A DNA stretch of 64,000 nucleotides from Chloroflexota bacterium (GTDB taxonomy: Bacteria; Chloroflexota; UBA11872), in contig JAJEGF010000038.1 of NCBI GenBank assembly GCA_022820025.1, positions 1 through 64,000 of the forward strand, in the 5' to 3' direction. Both the position numbers and the translations under genes were made by a program. Every line of letters begins with the position of its first letter. The stretch's first letter is position 1. Positions 16,798-25,667 of this stretch are shown here, piece after piece. The notes beneath the pieces were generated by a model that was not told the DNA's origin, did not search any database, and saw only the letters and a list, made by a program, of their open reading frames with translations.

Positions 16798-18471
16798 CTA
16801 GTCGTCGATGGTGCCGTGCCGCGGCTCCTCGATGAAGAATCCGTGTTTCTTGGCCACCAGGTCCCGGTAATGCTCATTCCAGCGATGGTATGAGGGTGAA
16901 TCGCCAACCACCGCTTCGGACGTGATCAGCATGGCCGCCGCGCTGCCCGCATTGCGCAAGGCCGAGCGCGTCACCTTCAGCGGATCGATCACGCCGATCG
17001 CCACCAGGTCCTCGTACTCGCCAGTGGCGGCATTGAATCCCATGCGACCCTCAAGCTGCAGAACCTCGTCCACCGCCACCGCGCCGTCGTAACCGGCGTT
17101 ATCGGCAATCACTTCCAGCGGCATGCGCAGCGCGTCGCGCACGATGCGGCGGCCGATGGCCTCGTCGACAGACAGCGACGGGTCGTCCTCGATCGCCTCG
17201 GAGGCGCGGGCCAGGGCCGTGCCGCCACCGGGCACGATGCCCTCATCCAGCCCGGCGCGAGTCGCCGAAATGGCGTCCTCGATCCGATGCTGCAACTCAA
17301 ACCGCTCCACCGCGCTGGCCGCCCCGACCCAGATCTCGGCGAATGAACCCGTCAGGTTGTTGGCGCGCTCCTGGTGCTTCTCGCGGTCGAAGTGATTCTT
17401 CATCCGACCGTGCTGCATCCAGATGTACTCCACCCGTTCGCGGATGGCCATCGGATCGCCGCGGCCTTCCACGAAGAACGTCTGTTCCTTCGTACAGCGC
17501 ACGCGCTCGGCGGTGCCCAACACGTCCAGGCCGATCGCCCGCCACGGCTCGCCGGTCTCGTGGCCCACGATCGTTCCGCCGGTGAAGATCGCCAGGTCTT
17601 CCAGCATCCAGCGCTGCCGCTGCCCGAACACCGGCGCCTTGACGCAGATGACCTCCAGGTTGCCGGCCTTCTTATTGGTCGCCAGCATCGTCACCACTTC
17701 GCCAATGATCTGCTTGGCCACGATTACCAGCTTCTTGCGCCCGCTGGCCGCGTACTGCTCCAGGAACGGCAGGAAGTCGCGCAAGTGCTCGACCTCGCGG
17801 TCCGTAATCAGGATGTCCGGATTCTCAATCAGCGCCTCGGTTTCGGCCGTGTCGGTGGCGAAGTGCGAGGAAAGGAACCCCGAATCGAGTCGCATGCCGT
17901 CCACGTACGTGACCTCGGTCTTGAGGCTCTTGCCCTCGTCCACCGTGATCGCGCCCTCCACGCCCTGGCGCTCGAACACTTCGGCAATCAGTTCGCCAAC
18001 AAACGGGTCATTGGCCGACATGCCGGCCATCCAGGCGACCTCTTGCCGCGTCTCCGCCCGCACGGCCTGCTGGTAGAGCGCCGACTCGGCCTCGGCCAGC
18101 GCCGGGTCCATGCCGCGCCGGATCATCATCGGATTGGCGCCGGCCACAATCGCCCGGAACGCCTCGCTGTACATGGCCTGGGTCAGCACCGCCGCCGTCG
18201 TCGTGCCGTCGCCCGCCACCGTGTTGGTCTGGCGACAGGCCTCGTAGACGATCTGCGCGCCCGTGTGAAGGAACGTGTTTTCCACTTTGATGTCCCGCGC
18301 CACGGTTACGCCGTCGTTGGTAACCGTGGGCGGACCGAGGCTGGGCTTATAGGCCACGTTGCGACCCTTCGGCCCCATGGTCACCTTGACGGCATTGGCC
18401 ACCAAGTCCACGCCCTCGCGCAGGGCGAGCCGGGCTTCGAGGTCGAATACGACAGCGCGATCAAGTACCAC
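16798..18471 (-). CDS. groL: GroEL-type chaperonin (divergent Cpn60)
   Basis: The 557-residue protein is clearly a group I chaperonin. It has AVKVTMGPKGRNV, TVTNDGVTVARDI, VAGDGTTTAAVL (nucleotide binding with the catalytic Asp) and GLDEGIVPGGGTAL. It is divergent in the apical domain (DREKHQERANNLTGSFAEI) and lacks the usual Gly-Gly-Met tail, ending HGFFIEEPRHGTIDD. There is no groES beside it and no CIRCE element upstream, so it is probably an accessory paralogue. The GTG start follows GAGGAGG at 6 bases. A terminator-like hairpin lies in its leader. Confidence 0.9.
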   Translation of the reverse strand: MVLDRAVVFDLEARLALREGVDLVANAVKVTMGPKGRNVAYKPSLGPPTVTNDGVTVARDIKVENTFLHTGAQIVYEACRQTNTVAGDGTTTAAVLTQAMYSEAFRAIVAGANPMMIRRGMDPALAEAESALYQQAVRAETRQEVAWMAGMSANDPFVGELIAEVFERQGVEGAITVDEGKSLKTEVTYVDGMRLDSGFLSSHFATDTAETEALIENPDILITDREVEHLRDFLPFLEQYAASGRKKLVIVAKQIIGEVVTMLATNKKAGNLEVICVKAPVFGQRQRWMLEDLAIFTGGTIVGHETGEPWRAIGLDVLGTAERVRCTKEQTFFVEGRGDPMAIRERVEYIWMQHGRMKNHFDREKHQERANNLTGSFAEIWVGAASAVERFELQHRIEDAISATRAGLDEGIVPGGGTALARASEAIEDDPSLSVDEAIGRRIVRDALRMPLEVIADNAGYDGAVAVDEVLQLEGRMGFNAATGEYEDLVAIGVIDPLKVTRSALRNAGSAAAMLITSEAVVGDSPSYHRWNEHYRDLVAKKHGFFIEEPRHGTIDD

Positions 18472-18506
18472 GCCAAGCCTCCTCGGTCGGGTTCGGGAAA
18501 AGCGGC

Positions 18507-18534
18507 AAAAAAGGCGCGGCTCGATGGGCCGCGC
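18507..18534 (-). terminator. terminator-like hairpin in the chaperonin leader
   Basis: On the minus strand GCGCGGC pairs with GCCGCGC around a 7-base loop and is followed by CTTTTTTG. It ends 36 bases before the chaperonin start. The nearest minus-strand gene upstream is more than 1.6 kb away, beyond an opposing gene, so the hairpin is more likely an attenuator in the chaperonin leader than the end of another transcript. Confidence 0.5.
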
Positions 18535-18760
18535 GGGCTAGCCATTGTCCGCTACGCGCCGCCTGCCGACAAGGACTCCTCGGCCGCGGTTGTTGCGTGC
18601 CCCCCACCCGCGCAACCCGGCGGGGTCCGAGGTGCGCGTGGAAGCCGGGCTGGCGTGGGACGCCGCGCGCGCCGGGAGCCGGCGGTACCGGCGGCTAGAC
18701 TTGTCGGACGGTGGAAGCCGGGTTTCGGATCCCGCCTCGTACCTGGAACAGGGTCTGCCT

Positions 18761-20092
18761 ATGCGCCGGGGCATCGTCATTGCCGCCGTCCTGGCCATGG
18801 CCTGCCTCACCGGCTGGCAGACAGTCACGCCGGCCGCCGCCGACAGTCCGACCGCGTTGGTCATGGACGTCGACGGCCCCATCAAGCAGCTGACGGCCGA
18901 CCACATTGCCCGCGGAATAGACACGGCGCATGCCGACGATGTCAACCTTGTCGTCATTCGCCTCAACACGCCAGGTGGGCTGCTGGAGTCGGTGCGGTCC
19001 ATCGTTCAGACGCTCCTGGACTCCGAGATTCCGGTCGTCGCCTACGTCGCGCCTGCCGGGGCCCACGCCGGATCCGCGGGAACTTTCGTCGCGGCCGCCG
19101 CCAACTTCGCGGTCATGGCGCCGGCGGCCAACATCGGCGCGGCCTCATCGCTGGAGTCTGTCGGAGGCAGGATTCGGGGATCCGAGGCGTACCGGCTCAG
19201 CCAGGACTTGCGCGCCTTCATTCGCAGCATCGCCGAGGCGCGCGGACGCAACGCCGACGCCCTGGAAGACTCCGTGTCGAACGCGACCGCGTTCTCGGCC
19301 CAGGAAGCCCTGAGTCTCGGCGTCGTTGACCTGATTGCCCCCGACCTGCCCACGGCTCTCAACCGGCTCGACGGACGTCAGACCACCACCGCGGCGGGCG
19401 AGGTGACCGTCGCCTCCCGCGATGCGCACGTTCGCCACCTGGGACCCACCGTGCTCGAGTACCTCATGGGCGTGATCACCCGGCCCGAGGTCGTGTTCAT
19501 CCTGTTTGTGACCAGTTGCCTCGCCTTGCTCGTGGAGGTGCTGTTTCCCGGCCTGATCATTCCCAGCCTCATGGGTGTGATCGGACTGGCCCTGGCGATC
19601 TTGGGTTTTCTGAACCTGCCCGGCAGTTGGCTGGGGGTGGTGTTTATCGTCTTCGCCGCCGCCCTCTTCTACGGGGAAACCACGGTGCCGGGTTTCGGTT
19701 TTTTCGGCGCGGGGGGAGTCCTGTTCCTGGTCCTCGGCGGAATCTTTCTGTTCGGCGACTTCTTCCGCCCATCGGACCTGCCGGAACCCAGCTTCATGGT
19801 CAATCCCCTGGTCATCGCGGTGATGGGCGGGATCGCGTTGGTCGCGTGGCTGGTGTTCCTTCGCCTCGCCCGCGTCGACAGCGGGGAGGCGAGCGGCTTT
19901 CAGTCCGCCGCCGATGCGGCGCTCGTGGGGCGCCGGGGCGTCACGGTCTCCGACTTGCGACCGTCGGGACGCGTGCTCATCGGCGACACGGAGTGGGTCG
20001 CCACGGCCGATACCGGTGTGTCCATTCACCAGGGCGAACAAATCCGCGTCAGAGCCGTGTACGGGCAGGTGCTCAAAGTCGAACGAGCCTGA
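18761..20092 (+). CDS. NfeD-family membrane-bound ClpP-class serine protease
   Basis: The 443-residue protein has a signal peptide (MRRGIVIAAVLAMACLTGW), then a ClpP/crotonase-like domain with VVIRLNTPGGLLES and the serine motif GAHAGSAGTF (about residue 105). Four or five membrane helices and a C-terminal OB-fold NfeD domain (GRRGVTVSDLRPSGRVLIGD) follow. Family members cleave hydrophobic peptides, for example stomatin tails, near the membrane. The position of the usual catalytic lysine, just before the helix RSIAEARGRN, appears to be arginine here (EAYRLSQDL). No stomatin gene is adjacent. Confidence 0.88.
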   Translation: MRRGIVIAAVLAMACLTGWQTVTPAAADSPTALVMDVDGPIKQLTADHIARGIDTAHADDVNLVVIRLNTPGGLLESVRSIVQTLLDSEIPVVAYVAPAGAHAGSAGTFVAAAANFAVMAPAANIGAASSLESVGGRIRGSEAYRLSQDLRAFIRSIAEARGRNADALEDSVSNATAFSAQEALSLGVVDLIAPDLPTALNRLDGRQTTTAAGEVTVASRDAHVRHLGPTVLEYLMGVITRPEVVFILFVTSCLALLVEVLFPGLIIPSLMGVIGLALAILGFLNLPGSWLGVVFIVFAAALFYGETTVPGFGFFGAGGVLFLVLGGIFLFGDFFRPSDLPEPSFMVNPLVIAVMGGIALVAWLVFLRLARVDSGEASGFQSAADAALVGRRGVTVSDLRPSGRVLIGDTEWVATADTGVSIHQGEQIRVRAVYGQVLKVERA

Positions 20093-20148
20093 GCCTCCGC
20101 ACCGGGTACCGTCGGGCGCGGCGCGGCCAGCCGTCCGAACCGGACGCG

Positions 20149-20889
20149 TTACGCGTCGCTCGGCGGAAACTCCTGCATCAACTGACGCTCCTCGTCGGAC
20201 GGAGCGCGACGGTCCAGCAAGTCGGGTCGCCGACGCTGGGTGCGGTGCAACGCCTGCGCCCGGCGCCATTGCTCGACGCGCGCGTGGTGCCCGCTGAGGA
20301 GCACCGCCGGCACACGCAGGCCGCGGAACTCGTCAGGCCGCGTGAACTGTGGGTGCGAGAGACGTTCCCCGGCGTGCGACTCGCCAACCAGTGAGTCGGC
20401 GTCGCCGACGACGCCGGGCACCAGCCGGGCCGCCGCGTCGATCACCACCATGGCGGCCACCTCACCGCCGCTCAGCACGTAGTCCCCAACGCTGATCTCC
20501 TCATCGACCACCAGCGTCCGCACCCGCTCGTCCACGCCCTCGTAGCGTCCGCAAATCAGGATCAGGTGCGGCCGCGCCGCCAGTTCCGCGACGACCGTCT
20601 GCCTGAGCGGCCGCCCCTGGGGGGTCAGCAGGCCCACCCAGGCGTCAGGCCCGCGCAGGTCCTCCACCGCCGCCACAATCGGCTCGGCCTTCAGCACCAT
20701 GCCGGGACCGCCGCCGTAGGCGTAATCGTCGGTGATCCGGTGCGGCGGCTCCGCCCAGTCCCGCAGGTTGTGGACCCGCACGTCGATAGTTCCGGCCGCC
20801 CGCGCCTTGCCCAGCAGGCTGACCTCCAGGAACCCCGCAAAACTCTCCGGAAACGTCGTGATCACGTCCACCCGCCAGATCGGCGTCAC
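20149..20889 (-). CDS. trmD: tRNA (guanine-37-N1)-methyltransferase
   Basis: TrmD methylates G37 of tRNAs reading CNN codons and prevents frameshifting. The 246 residues show the SPOUT knot signature: [45 protein letters not shown] and [13 protein letters not shown], plus [13 protein letters not shown] with its conserved Asp. It overlaps rimM by 4 bases (ATGA-type), as the last gene of the rpsP-khpA-rimM-trmD operon. Confidence 0.96.
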   Translation of the reverse strand: MTPIWRVDVITTFPESFAGFLEVSLLGKARAAGTIDVRVHNLRDWAEPPHRITDDYAYGGGPGMVLKAEPIVAAVEDLRGPDAWVGLLTPQGRPLRQTVVAELAARPHLILICGRYEGVDERVRTLVVDEEISVGDYVLSGGEVAAMVVIDAAARLVPGVVGDADSLVGESHAGERLSHPQFTRPDEFRGLRVPAVLLSGHHARVEQWRRAQALHRTQRRRPDLLDRRAPSDEERQLMQEFPPSDA

Positions 20890-21392
20890 GCGAGCAGCCC
20901 TTCGATCAGCTCGACCGTCAGCTCCCGGCGCTCGGGATCGAACCCCCGCACCACGTCGGCTATTGCCGGGACAAGCACCTCGCCATCCGGACCACGCACC
21001 ACGTAGACGTCGTTGCTGCCCGTGGCGATCACCTCGCGCAGCGTGCCGATGGCTTCGCCGGTCAGCGACACCACGCGCACGCCAATCATCTCCGCCCCGT
21101 AAAAGCTGCCGTCGGGAAGCGGGACCGCCTCGGTCAGCGGCACCGAGATCTCGGCGCCTCGCAAGTCACGGGCCTCCTCGCGCGTATGCACCCCCCGCAG
21201 CTTGAGACGCGGCTTGACGCCGGGATGGAACGCCTCGATCTCGGTGGGCCGTCGGCTCGGGCCGACGTACACCCGGCGGCCGGCCTCCAGGTTGGCCAGC
21301 ACGTCCGTCTCCACGCGTACTCTCACGTCACCACGAACGCCAAACGCCCCCAGCACGGTAGCCAGGACGATTTCCGTGGCCGTATCCGTCAG
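20886..21392 (-). CDS. rimM: 16S rRNA processing protein RimM
   Basis: RimM binds S19 and helps mature the 30S head. It contains [16 protein letters not shown] (N-terminal domain) and the PRC-barrel segment [22 protein letters not shown] at 21356 would remove the first beta strand; in-frame coding ([13 protein letters not shown]) continues upstream to a CTG at 21392. That CTG overlaps the khpA stop (CTGA) and follows AGGAGA. I therefore favour a CTG start giving 168 residues, which matches family length. Confidence 0.88.
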   Translation of the reverse strand: MTDTATEIVLATVLGAFGVRGDVRVRVETDVLANLEAGRRVYVGPSRRPTEIEAFHPGVKPRLKLRGVHTREEARDLRGAEISVPLTEAVPLPDGSFYGAEMIGVRVVSLTGEAIGTLREVIATGSNDVYVVRGPDGEVLVPAIADVVRGFDPERRELTVELIEGLLA

Positions 21393-21625
21393 CGGCTCTC
21401 CTGGATATCGAGCGCCAATCGCCGGTCGCCGCCGATAGGCGCGGCGTGCATAACCGCGCGAATGGCCCGGGCCACGCGCCCCTGTCGACCGATCACCCGC
21501 CCCATGTCCGACGGGTGAACGTAGAGTTTGTAGATGCTCAGATAGTTGCGCTGGACCCGATGCACGCGCACCGCGTCCGGCTCGGTCACCAGGTTTCGAG
21601 CGATGAACTCGACCAGTTCGTCCAT
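21389..21625 (-). CDS. khpA: KH-domain RNA-binding protein KhpA
   Basis: A 78-residue single-KH-domain protein (formerly YlqC). The RNA-binding loop is GRVIGRQGRVARAIR at residues 42-56, matching the GxxG motif of KH domains. It lies between rpsP and rimM, its standard place, 6 bases after rpsP. KhpA pairs with KhpB/Jag to regulate cell-division and cell-wall mRNAs in Firmicutes; khpB is not in the window. Confidence 0.92.
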   Translation of the reverse strand: MDELVEFIARNLVTEPDAVRVHRVQRNYLSIYKLYVHPSDMGRVIGRQGRVARAIRAVMHAAPIGGDRRLALDIQESR

Positions 21626-21631
21626 CCGACG

Positions 21632-21907
21632 CTACGCGCTGGGTCCGGCGGCCGCGGCCGGCGGCTGCGGCATGTTCTTGGCAATCTCCAGCAGCTTCCG
21701 CACCCGCTCCGTGGGCTGCGCGCCCTTGCGGATCCAGTCCTCGGTCGCGGCCACGTCCAGGCGAATGGTCGACGGGTCGGTCAGCGGGTCGTAATAGCCC
21801 AACTGGGCGATGCGCCGGCCGTCGCGCGCCCAGCGCGCCTCGGCCACCACCACCCGGTAGCTCGGACGCTTCTTGCGCCCGGTGCGGGTCAGACGAATTT
21901 TCAGCAT
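21632..21907 (-). CDS. rpsP: 30S ribosomal protein S16
   Basis: The 91-residue protein starts MLKIRLTRTGRKKRPSYRVV, the S16 signature, followed by IAQLGYYDPLTDP. A short Ala/Pro tail (PPAAAAGPSA) extends the C terminus. It is the first gene of the rpsP-khpA-rimM-trmD operon on the minus strand, divergent from the dehydrogenase at 22053. Confidence 0.96.
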   Translation of the reverse strand: MLKIRLTRTGRKKRPSYRVVVAEARWARDGRRIAQLGYYDPLTDPSTIRLDVAATEDWIRKGAQPTERVRKLLEIAKNMPQPPAAAAGPSA

Positions 21908-22052
21908 GTGGAAAAGACTCCGGTGAACTCGTGGGGAAAACCGGCGGCGGGCCTCACACCCCTCAAGCGCGCCGGCGCCCCGATCATACCCACGCCACCC
22001 GCCCCTGTCACCGGCAGATAGACTTCGACGCCCTCCTCGAAAGCGTGCGCCA

Positions 22053-23102
22053 ATGGCCGTCCGGGTTGGAGTAATCGGAGCCGGGGCCTACGCCCAGCGG
22101 GCCCACCTGCCGCCGCTGCGGGAGCATCCGGACGCCGAAGTCGCCGCGCTCTGCCGCCGAAACCCGGTGCGACTGGCCGAAGCCGCCGACGCCTTTGACG
22201 TTCCCGGTCGTTACACCGACTACGTGGATCTCCTGGCCGACGACTCGCTGGACGCGGTCACGATCTCGCTGCCCCACAACCTCCACTACCAGGCCGCCCA
22301 CGCGGCCCTTGATCGCGGCCTCCACGTGCTGGTGGACAAGCCTCTCACCCTGCGGACGGACCACGCCCAAAAGCTGGTGACGCTGGCCGACCAACGCGGC
22401 TTGACGTTGATGGTCGCCTTCAACCGCCACTACGAACCGCCCTTCACCATGGCCCGGGGGCTCCTGGCCGATGGCGCCATCGGCGACTTGCGTCTCATCC
22501 AGGCCTACATGGCCTACGACTGGGACCTCTGGATGCAACCGTCCGAGCGTCGCTTCACCGGCGCCGGCGCCGCCATGCTGGACGGCGTGTCGGATGCCCA
22601 GGCCACGCTGCTCCACGAAACCAGCTTCCGGAGCGACGCCGCGGCCAACGGCGGCGGCTTCTTCGCGGATGGCGGCGCGCACGTGCTGGAGGCCTGCCTC
22701 TGGCTCGCGGACTCGCCGGCGGCCACCGTCTTCGCGCTCATGGACTCGCCGCGGGCCGACCTGTACACCGCCCTGAACCTGCGGCTCCAATCCGGCGTAC
22801 TGTGCAGCCTCGCCTGCGTGGGCGACACCCCAACGCCGCGCGACTTCGGTTTCCACCTCTACGGGTCGACCGGCGCCATCCACATGCGCTGGAACCACCT
22901 GACCCTGGAACGTGAGTTGCGTGACGCGGAGACCTTCGACAACACGACCATGCCGTTCACGGGCAGCGCCCCGGCCAATTTCATCGACGTGATCCTTGGG
23001 CGCGACCAGCCCCGCGCGACGGCCACGCACGGCCTTCGCCAAGTCGCCGCCATGGAAGCCGCCTACCGGTCGGCGCGCACCGGCGCGCCGGTGCGCGCCT
23101 AG
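22053..23102 (+). CDS. Gfo/Idh/MocA-family oxidoreductase
   Basis: A 349-residue NAD(P)-dependent dehydrogenase. The Rossmann loop is VGVIGAGAYAQRAHL (residues 5-19). The catalytic-domain signature HVLVDKPLTLRTDHA contains the conserved K-P pair, and GGGFFADGGAHVLEACLW carries the HxxE/D-type active-site helix. Members oxidise or reduce sugars, inositols and related compounds; the substrate here is unknown. Together with the VanW gene it interrupts the usual rpsP-trmD-rplS gene order. Confidence 0.87.
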   Translation: MAVRVGVIGAGAYAQRAHLPPLREHPDAEVAALCRRNPVRLAEAADAFDVPGRYTDYVDLLADDSLDAVTISLPHNLHYQAAHAALDRGLHVLVDKPLTLRTDHAQKLVTLADQRGLTLMVAFNRHYEPPFTMARGLLADGAIGDLRLIQAYMAYDWDLWMQPSERRFTGAGAAMLDGVSDAQATLLHETSFRSDAAANGGGFFADGGAHVLEACLWLADSPAATVFALMDSPRADLYTALNLRLQSGVLCSLACVGDTPTPRDFGFHLYGSTGAIHMRWNHLTLERELRDAETFDNTTMPFTGSAPANFIDVILGRDQPRATATHGLRQVAAMEAAYRSARTGAPVRA

Positions 23103-25036
23103 CTCTGGCCGGCGCTCTGATCCGACCCTGACGAACCCTCCGCCGGAGGCTGCGCGTCGGTTGGCGGCGAGCCGTCGCCTTGTGCCTCGGCCTCCGCCTC
23201 GGCCTGCGCCTCTGCGTACCCCGGCACCAGCTTCGGATCGAAGTTCCCGTCCTCGTCCTGCCCAACTTCCCAGCGCTCGGCCCATGGGAGGAATACCGAG
23301 GGGAAGCGGTCCTTGAACAGCACCCGCCCGCCCAGCTGGACGTGCCGGGTAATGACGGTCCGCAAGCCGGGAATCGCGCTGTCGGTCTTTTCGATCTCGC
23401 CGGGCGCCAGTTCCTTACTGGGCTCCACCCGCAGCGGCGGCGGCTCAATCTCCTCGCCCCTCCACGCATCCAGCGTGACCTCGCGTTCGAGCGACGGTCC
23501 CATCAGCCGAAACGACAGGGTCTCCCGGTGTGGGTCGAGGATGCGCCGGATGAGGATGTGGTTCGGCGTGTCGTTGGTGAATGCCAGGTCCTGGGCCGGC
23601 TGCCAGATCGCCGCGTCGAACCCCGGCGGATTGCCCGGGCCAAGCTCGTAATAGCCAACGCGGTAGGCGTGCTGCCAGCGCTCGCTGATGGGTAATCCTG
23701 CCCAAAACGCGGCCCGGAACAACGTGGTCGACACCTGGCAGATGCCGCCGCCGATACCCGGCTCCGTCCGTGTGGGGGCGATCACAAGGCCCTCCACGAA
23801 CCCGTTGCCCGCGGTAATCGGCCCCACCGTCGCGTTGAACGAAAACGTCTCGCCGGGCGGAATCACCGTGCCGTCGATCAGTCGCGATCCGTTGTTGATG
23901 TTGTGGATGCGGTTGTAGCTGGATCCGCTGAAGCGCGAGACGCCTTGCGCGATCAGGTTGTCGAACTGCAATTCGCTCGCGCTCTGCCGCGTAATGGAGG
24001 GCTGGATGATCACCAGCGGTACATTCACCCGCTGCTGCCCGCGATTGAAGGCCGTCTGAACCCGCGACCACAGGCCCTCGGCGTCGATCGTGCGGCCCGG
24101 CGTGCCCTGCACCAGCGGAACCACGTTGCCCTCGCGGTCCACCCGGATCTTCGGCTCCACGGCCGCAACCCGCAGCGTCTCGGCAATCTCCTGCGCCACC
24201 CGCGCAAACGCCCGATAGCTCACATCCACGACGACATCGGGAGCGTCGGCCGGTCCGACCACGCGCATGTCCTCGGCCAGGTCTTCGCGCGCGATCGACC
24301 ACCGGTGACCTGGCGCGACCAGTTCGATATGCCCCGTCATCAGCTCACGCGCGCGTTCGGACGCGGGTGTCACGTCGGCCGTGGCCACCTGGGGCGCCAG
24401 CGGGCGCGACTGCAGATCAACAATCAGCCGCTGCGGCGTATCGAACCGTCGGCTCATCACCGCCAGCACGTCCGCCGGTACCAGTTCGCGACCTTCGCTC
24501 GACGGGTAGACCCGGGCGAGGCGTTGGCCGCCCCGGGTTTCGATCCGCAGGGCCGCGTTCGTCGGCGCCTGCGCTGTCTCGGCGGCGATGCGCGCCACGT
24601 ACTCCGTGAAGGTGTGCGGGTCGAAACTGACCGAGGTTCGCCAGTCCAGCGGCGCCTCCAGGGTCTGCTGCTGTTGTCGGAGACGCGCTTCCCAGCTACC
24701 CCGCCGTCCCCAGCCGTACGCATGCGTCAGCGGGGTCGTGTAGTCGACCTCAATGCCGACTTCGCGTCCGGTGGGGTTCCACGTTCGCCCGTCCAGCCGG
24801 AAGATGACCGGAGCCTCGCGAAAGCCGTCCCAGCGCGCCGACAGCCGGGCGCGCGCCTCGGCCTGCGTCAGACCGCCCACGTCTTCGCCGTCCAGTTGCA
24901 CGCCCGGATAAAACCGGTCCGCGTAGCGCACCTCGCCCACCGCCACAAACGCGGCGGCGCCGGCGGCGGCCGCCGCCGCGCTGCCAAGGACGCCTGACCC
25001 CGCAGCCAGCAGGATCGTGCGTCGGCTGATGTGCAT
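23099..25036 (-). CDS. VanW-family protein with peptidoglycan-binding domains
   Basis: The 645-residue exported protein begins with a twin-arginine-like signal (SRRTILLAAGSGVLG). Two repeats of the peptidoglycan-binding type associated with L,D-transpeptidases occupy roughly residues 30-330. The VanW core follows, with FSFNATVGP, GGGICQVSTTLFRAAFWAGL and AYRVGYYELGPGNPPGFDA at about residues 390-470. The tail is low-complexity (an Ala-Glu run, then Gln/Ser/Pro). VanW proteins are cell-wall associated with unknown biochemistry. It converges with and overlaps the dehydrogenase by 4 bases. Confidence 0.88.
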   Translation of the reverse strand: MHISRRTILLAAGSGVLGSAAAAAAGAAAFVAVGEVRYADRFYPGVQLDGEDVGGLTQAEARARLSARWDGFREAPVIFRLDGRTWNPTGREVGIEVDYTTPLTHAYGWGRRGSWEARLRQQQQTLEAPLDWRTSVSFDPHTFTEYVARIAAETAQAPTNAALRIETRGGQRLARVYPSSEGRELVPADVLAVMSRRFDTPQRLIVDLQSRPLAPQVATADVTPASERARELMTGHIELVAPGHRWSIAREDLAEDMRVVGPADAPDVVVDVSYRAFARVAQEIAETLRVAAVEPKIRVDREGNVVPLVQGTPGRTIDAEGLWSRVQTAFNRGQQRVNVPLVIIQPSITRQSASELQFDNLIAQGVSRFSGSSYNRIHNINNGSRLIDGTVIPPGETFSFNATVGPITAGNGFVEGLVIAPTRTEPGIGGGICQVSTTLFRAAFWAGLPISERWQHAYRVGYYELGPGNPPGFDAAIWQPAQDLAFTNDTPNHILIRRILDPHRETLSFRLMGPSLEREVTLDAWRGEEIEPPPLRVEPSKELAPGEIEKTDSAIPGLRTVITRHVQLGGRVLFKDRFPSVFLPWAERWEVGQDEDGNFDPKLVPGYAEAQAEAEAEAQGDGSPPTDAQPPAEGSSGSDQSAGQS

Positions 25037-25250
25037 GGAACTCAGGGCGCCCGCGCGGCGAACACTTGTGGCCGCGACAATTCAACTATAGGCGGCGCAA
25101 AGAAAAACGCTACGCAATCATCGTCGATGTGCCGCCGGCCGCCCGTCGCGCCTGTGCTATCGTCAACTCCGCCGACCGACCGGTTGGCGGCCCTTTGACC
25201 AACCCTTTGTTCGTGGCGCCTCGCGCCGCTCGTTCACCGGCAAATCACCC

Positions 25251-25598
25251 ATGGCGACCTTGATCGAGGAACTCGAAAAAACCTACCTCAAGCCCGACGT
25301 GCCCGACTTCAACGTCGGCGACACCGTACGCGTGAACGTCAAGGTGCGCGAGGGTGAACGCGAGCGCGTGCAGGTGTTCGAAGGCACCGTCATTCGTCGC
25401 CGTGCCGGCGGCGTCAACGAGAACTTCACGGTCCGGCGCCTCTCCGGCGGCATCGGCGTCGAGCGGACGTTCTTCCTGCACTCACCGATCGTCGACGACA
25501 TTCAGGTGGTTCGCTACGGCAAGGTCCGGCGCGCCAAGCTCTACTACTTGCGCGACCGGGTCGGCCGCGCGGCGCGCGTCAAGGAGCGGCGCGCCTAG
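25251..25598 (+). CDS. rplS: 50S ribosomal protein L19
   Basis: A 115-residue protein with the L19 landmarks [40 protein letters not shown] and [21 protein letters not shown]19 sits at the 30S-50S interface. It heads the plus-strand group rplS-rnhB-UPF0102. In most bacteria it directly follows trmD; here it is 4.4 kb away on the other strand. Confidence 0.96.
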   Translation: MATLIEELEKTYLKPDVPDFNVGDTVRVNVKVREGERERVQVFEGTVIRRRAGGVNENFTVRRLSGGIGVERTFFLHSPIVDDIQVVRYGKVRRAKLYYLRDRVGRAARVKERRA

Positions 25599-25667
25599 CC
25601 GGCGCGGGAGGCCAGACCAGTCCCCACCCTCCCGCTCAGGCTCCCACCGCCGCACCGGGAACGCCGG

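Noticed and set aside
18472-18760. CIRCE element upstream of the chaperonin
   Set aside because: I looked for the TTAGCACTC/GAGTGCTAA inverted repeat and did not find it.
19145-20269. 374-codon minus-strand frame across nfeD and trmD
   Set aside because: It spans two supported genes and consists of Gly/His/Asp-rich non-conserved sequence, typical of antisense reading in high-GC DNA.
22008-23285. Long antisense open frame opposite the dehydrogenase
   Set aside because: Its composition is Gly/Arg/Val-rich and lacks motif structure, while the opposite strand has a complete Rossmann signature.
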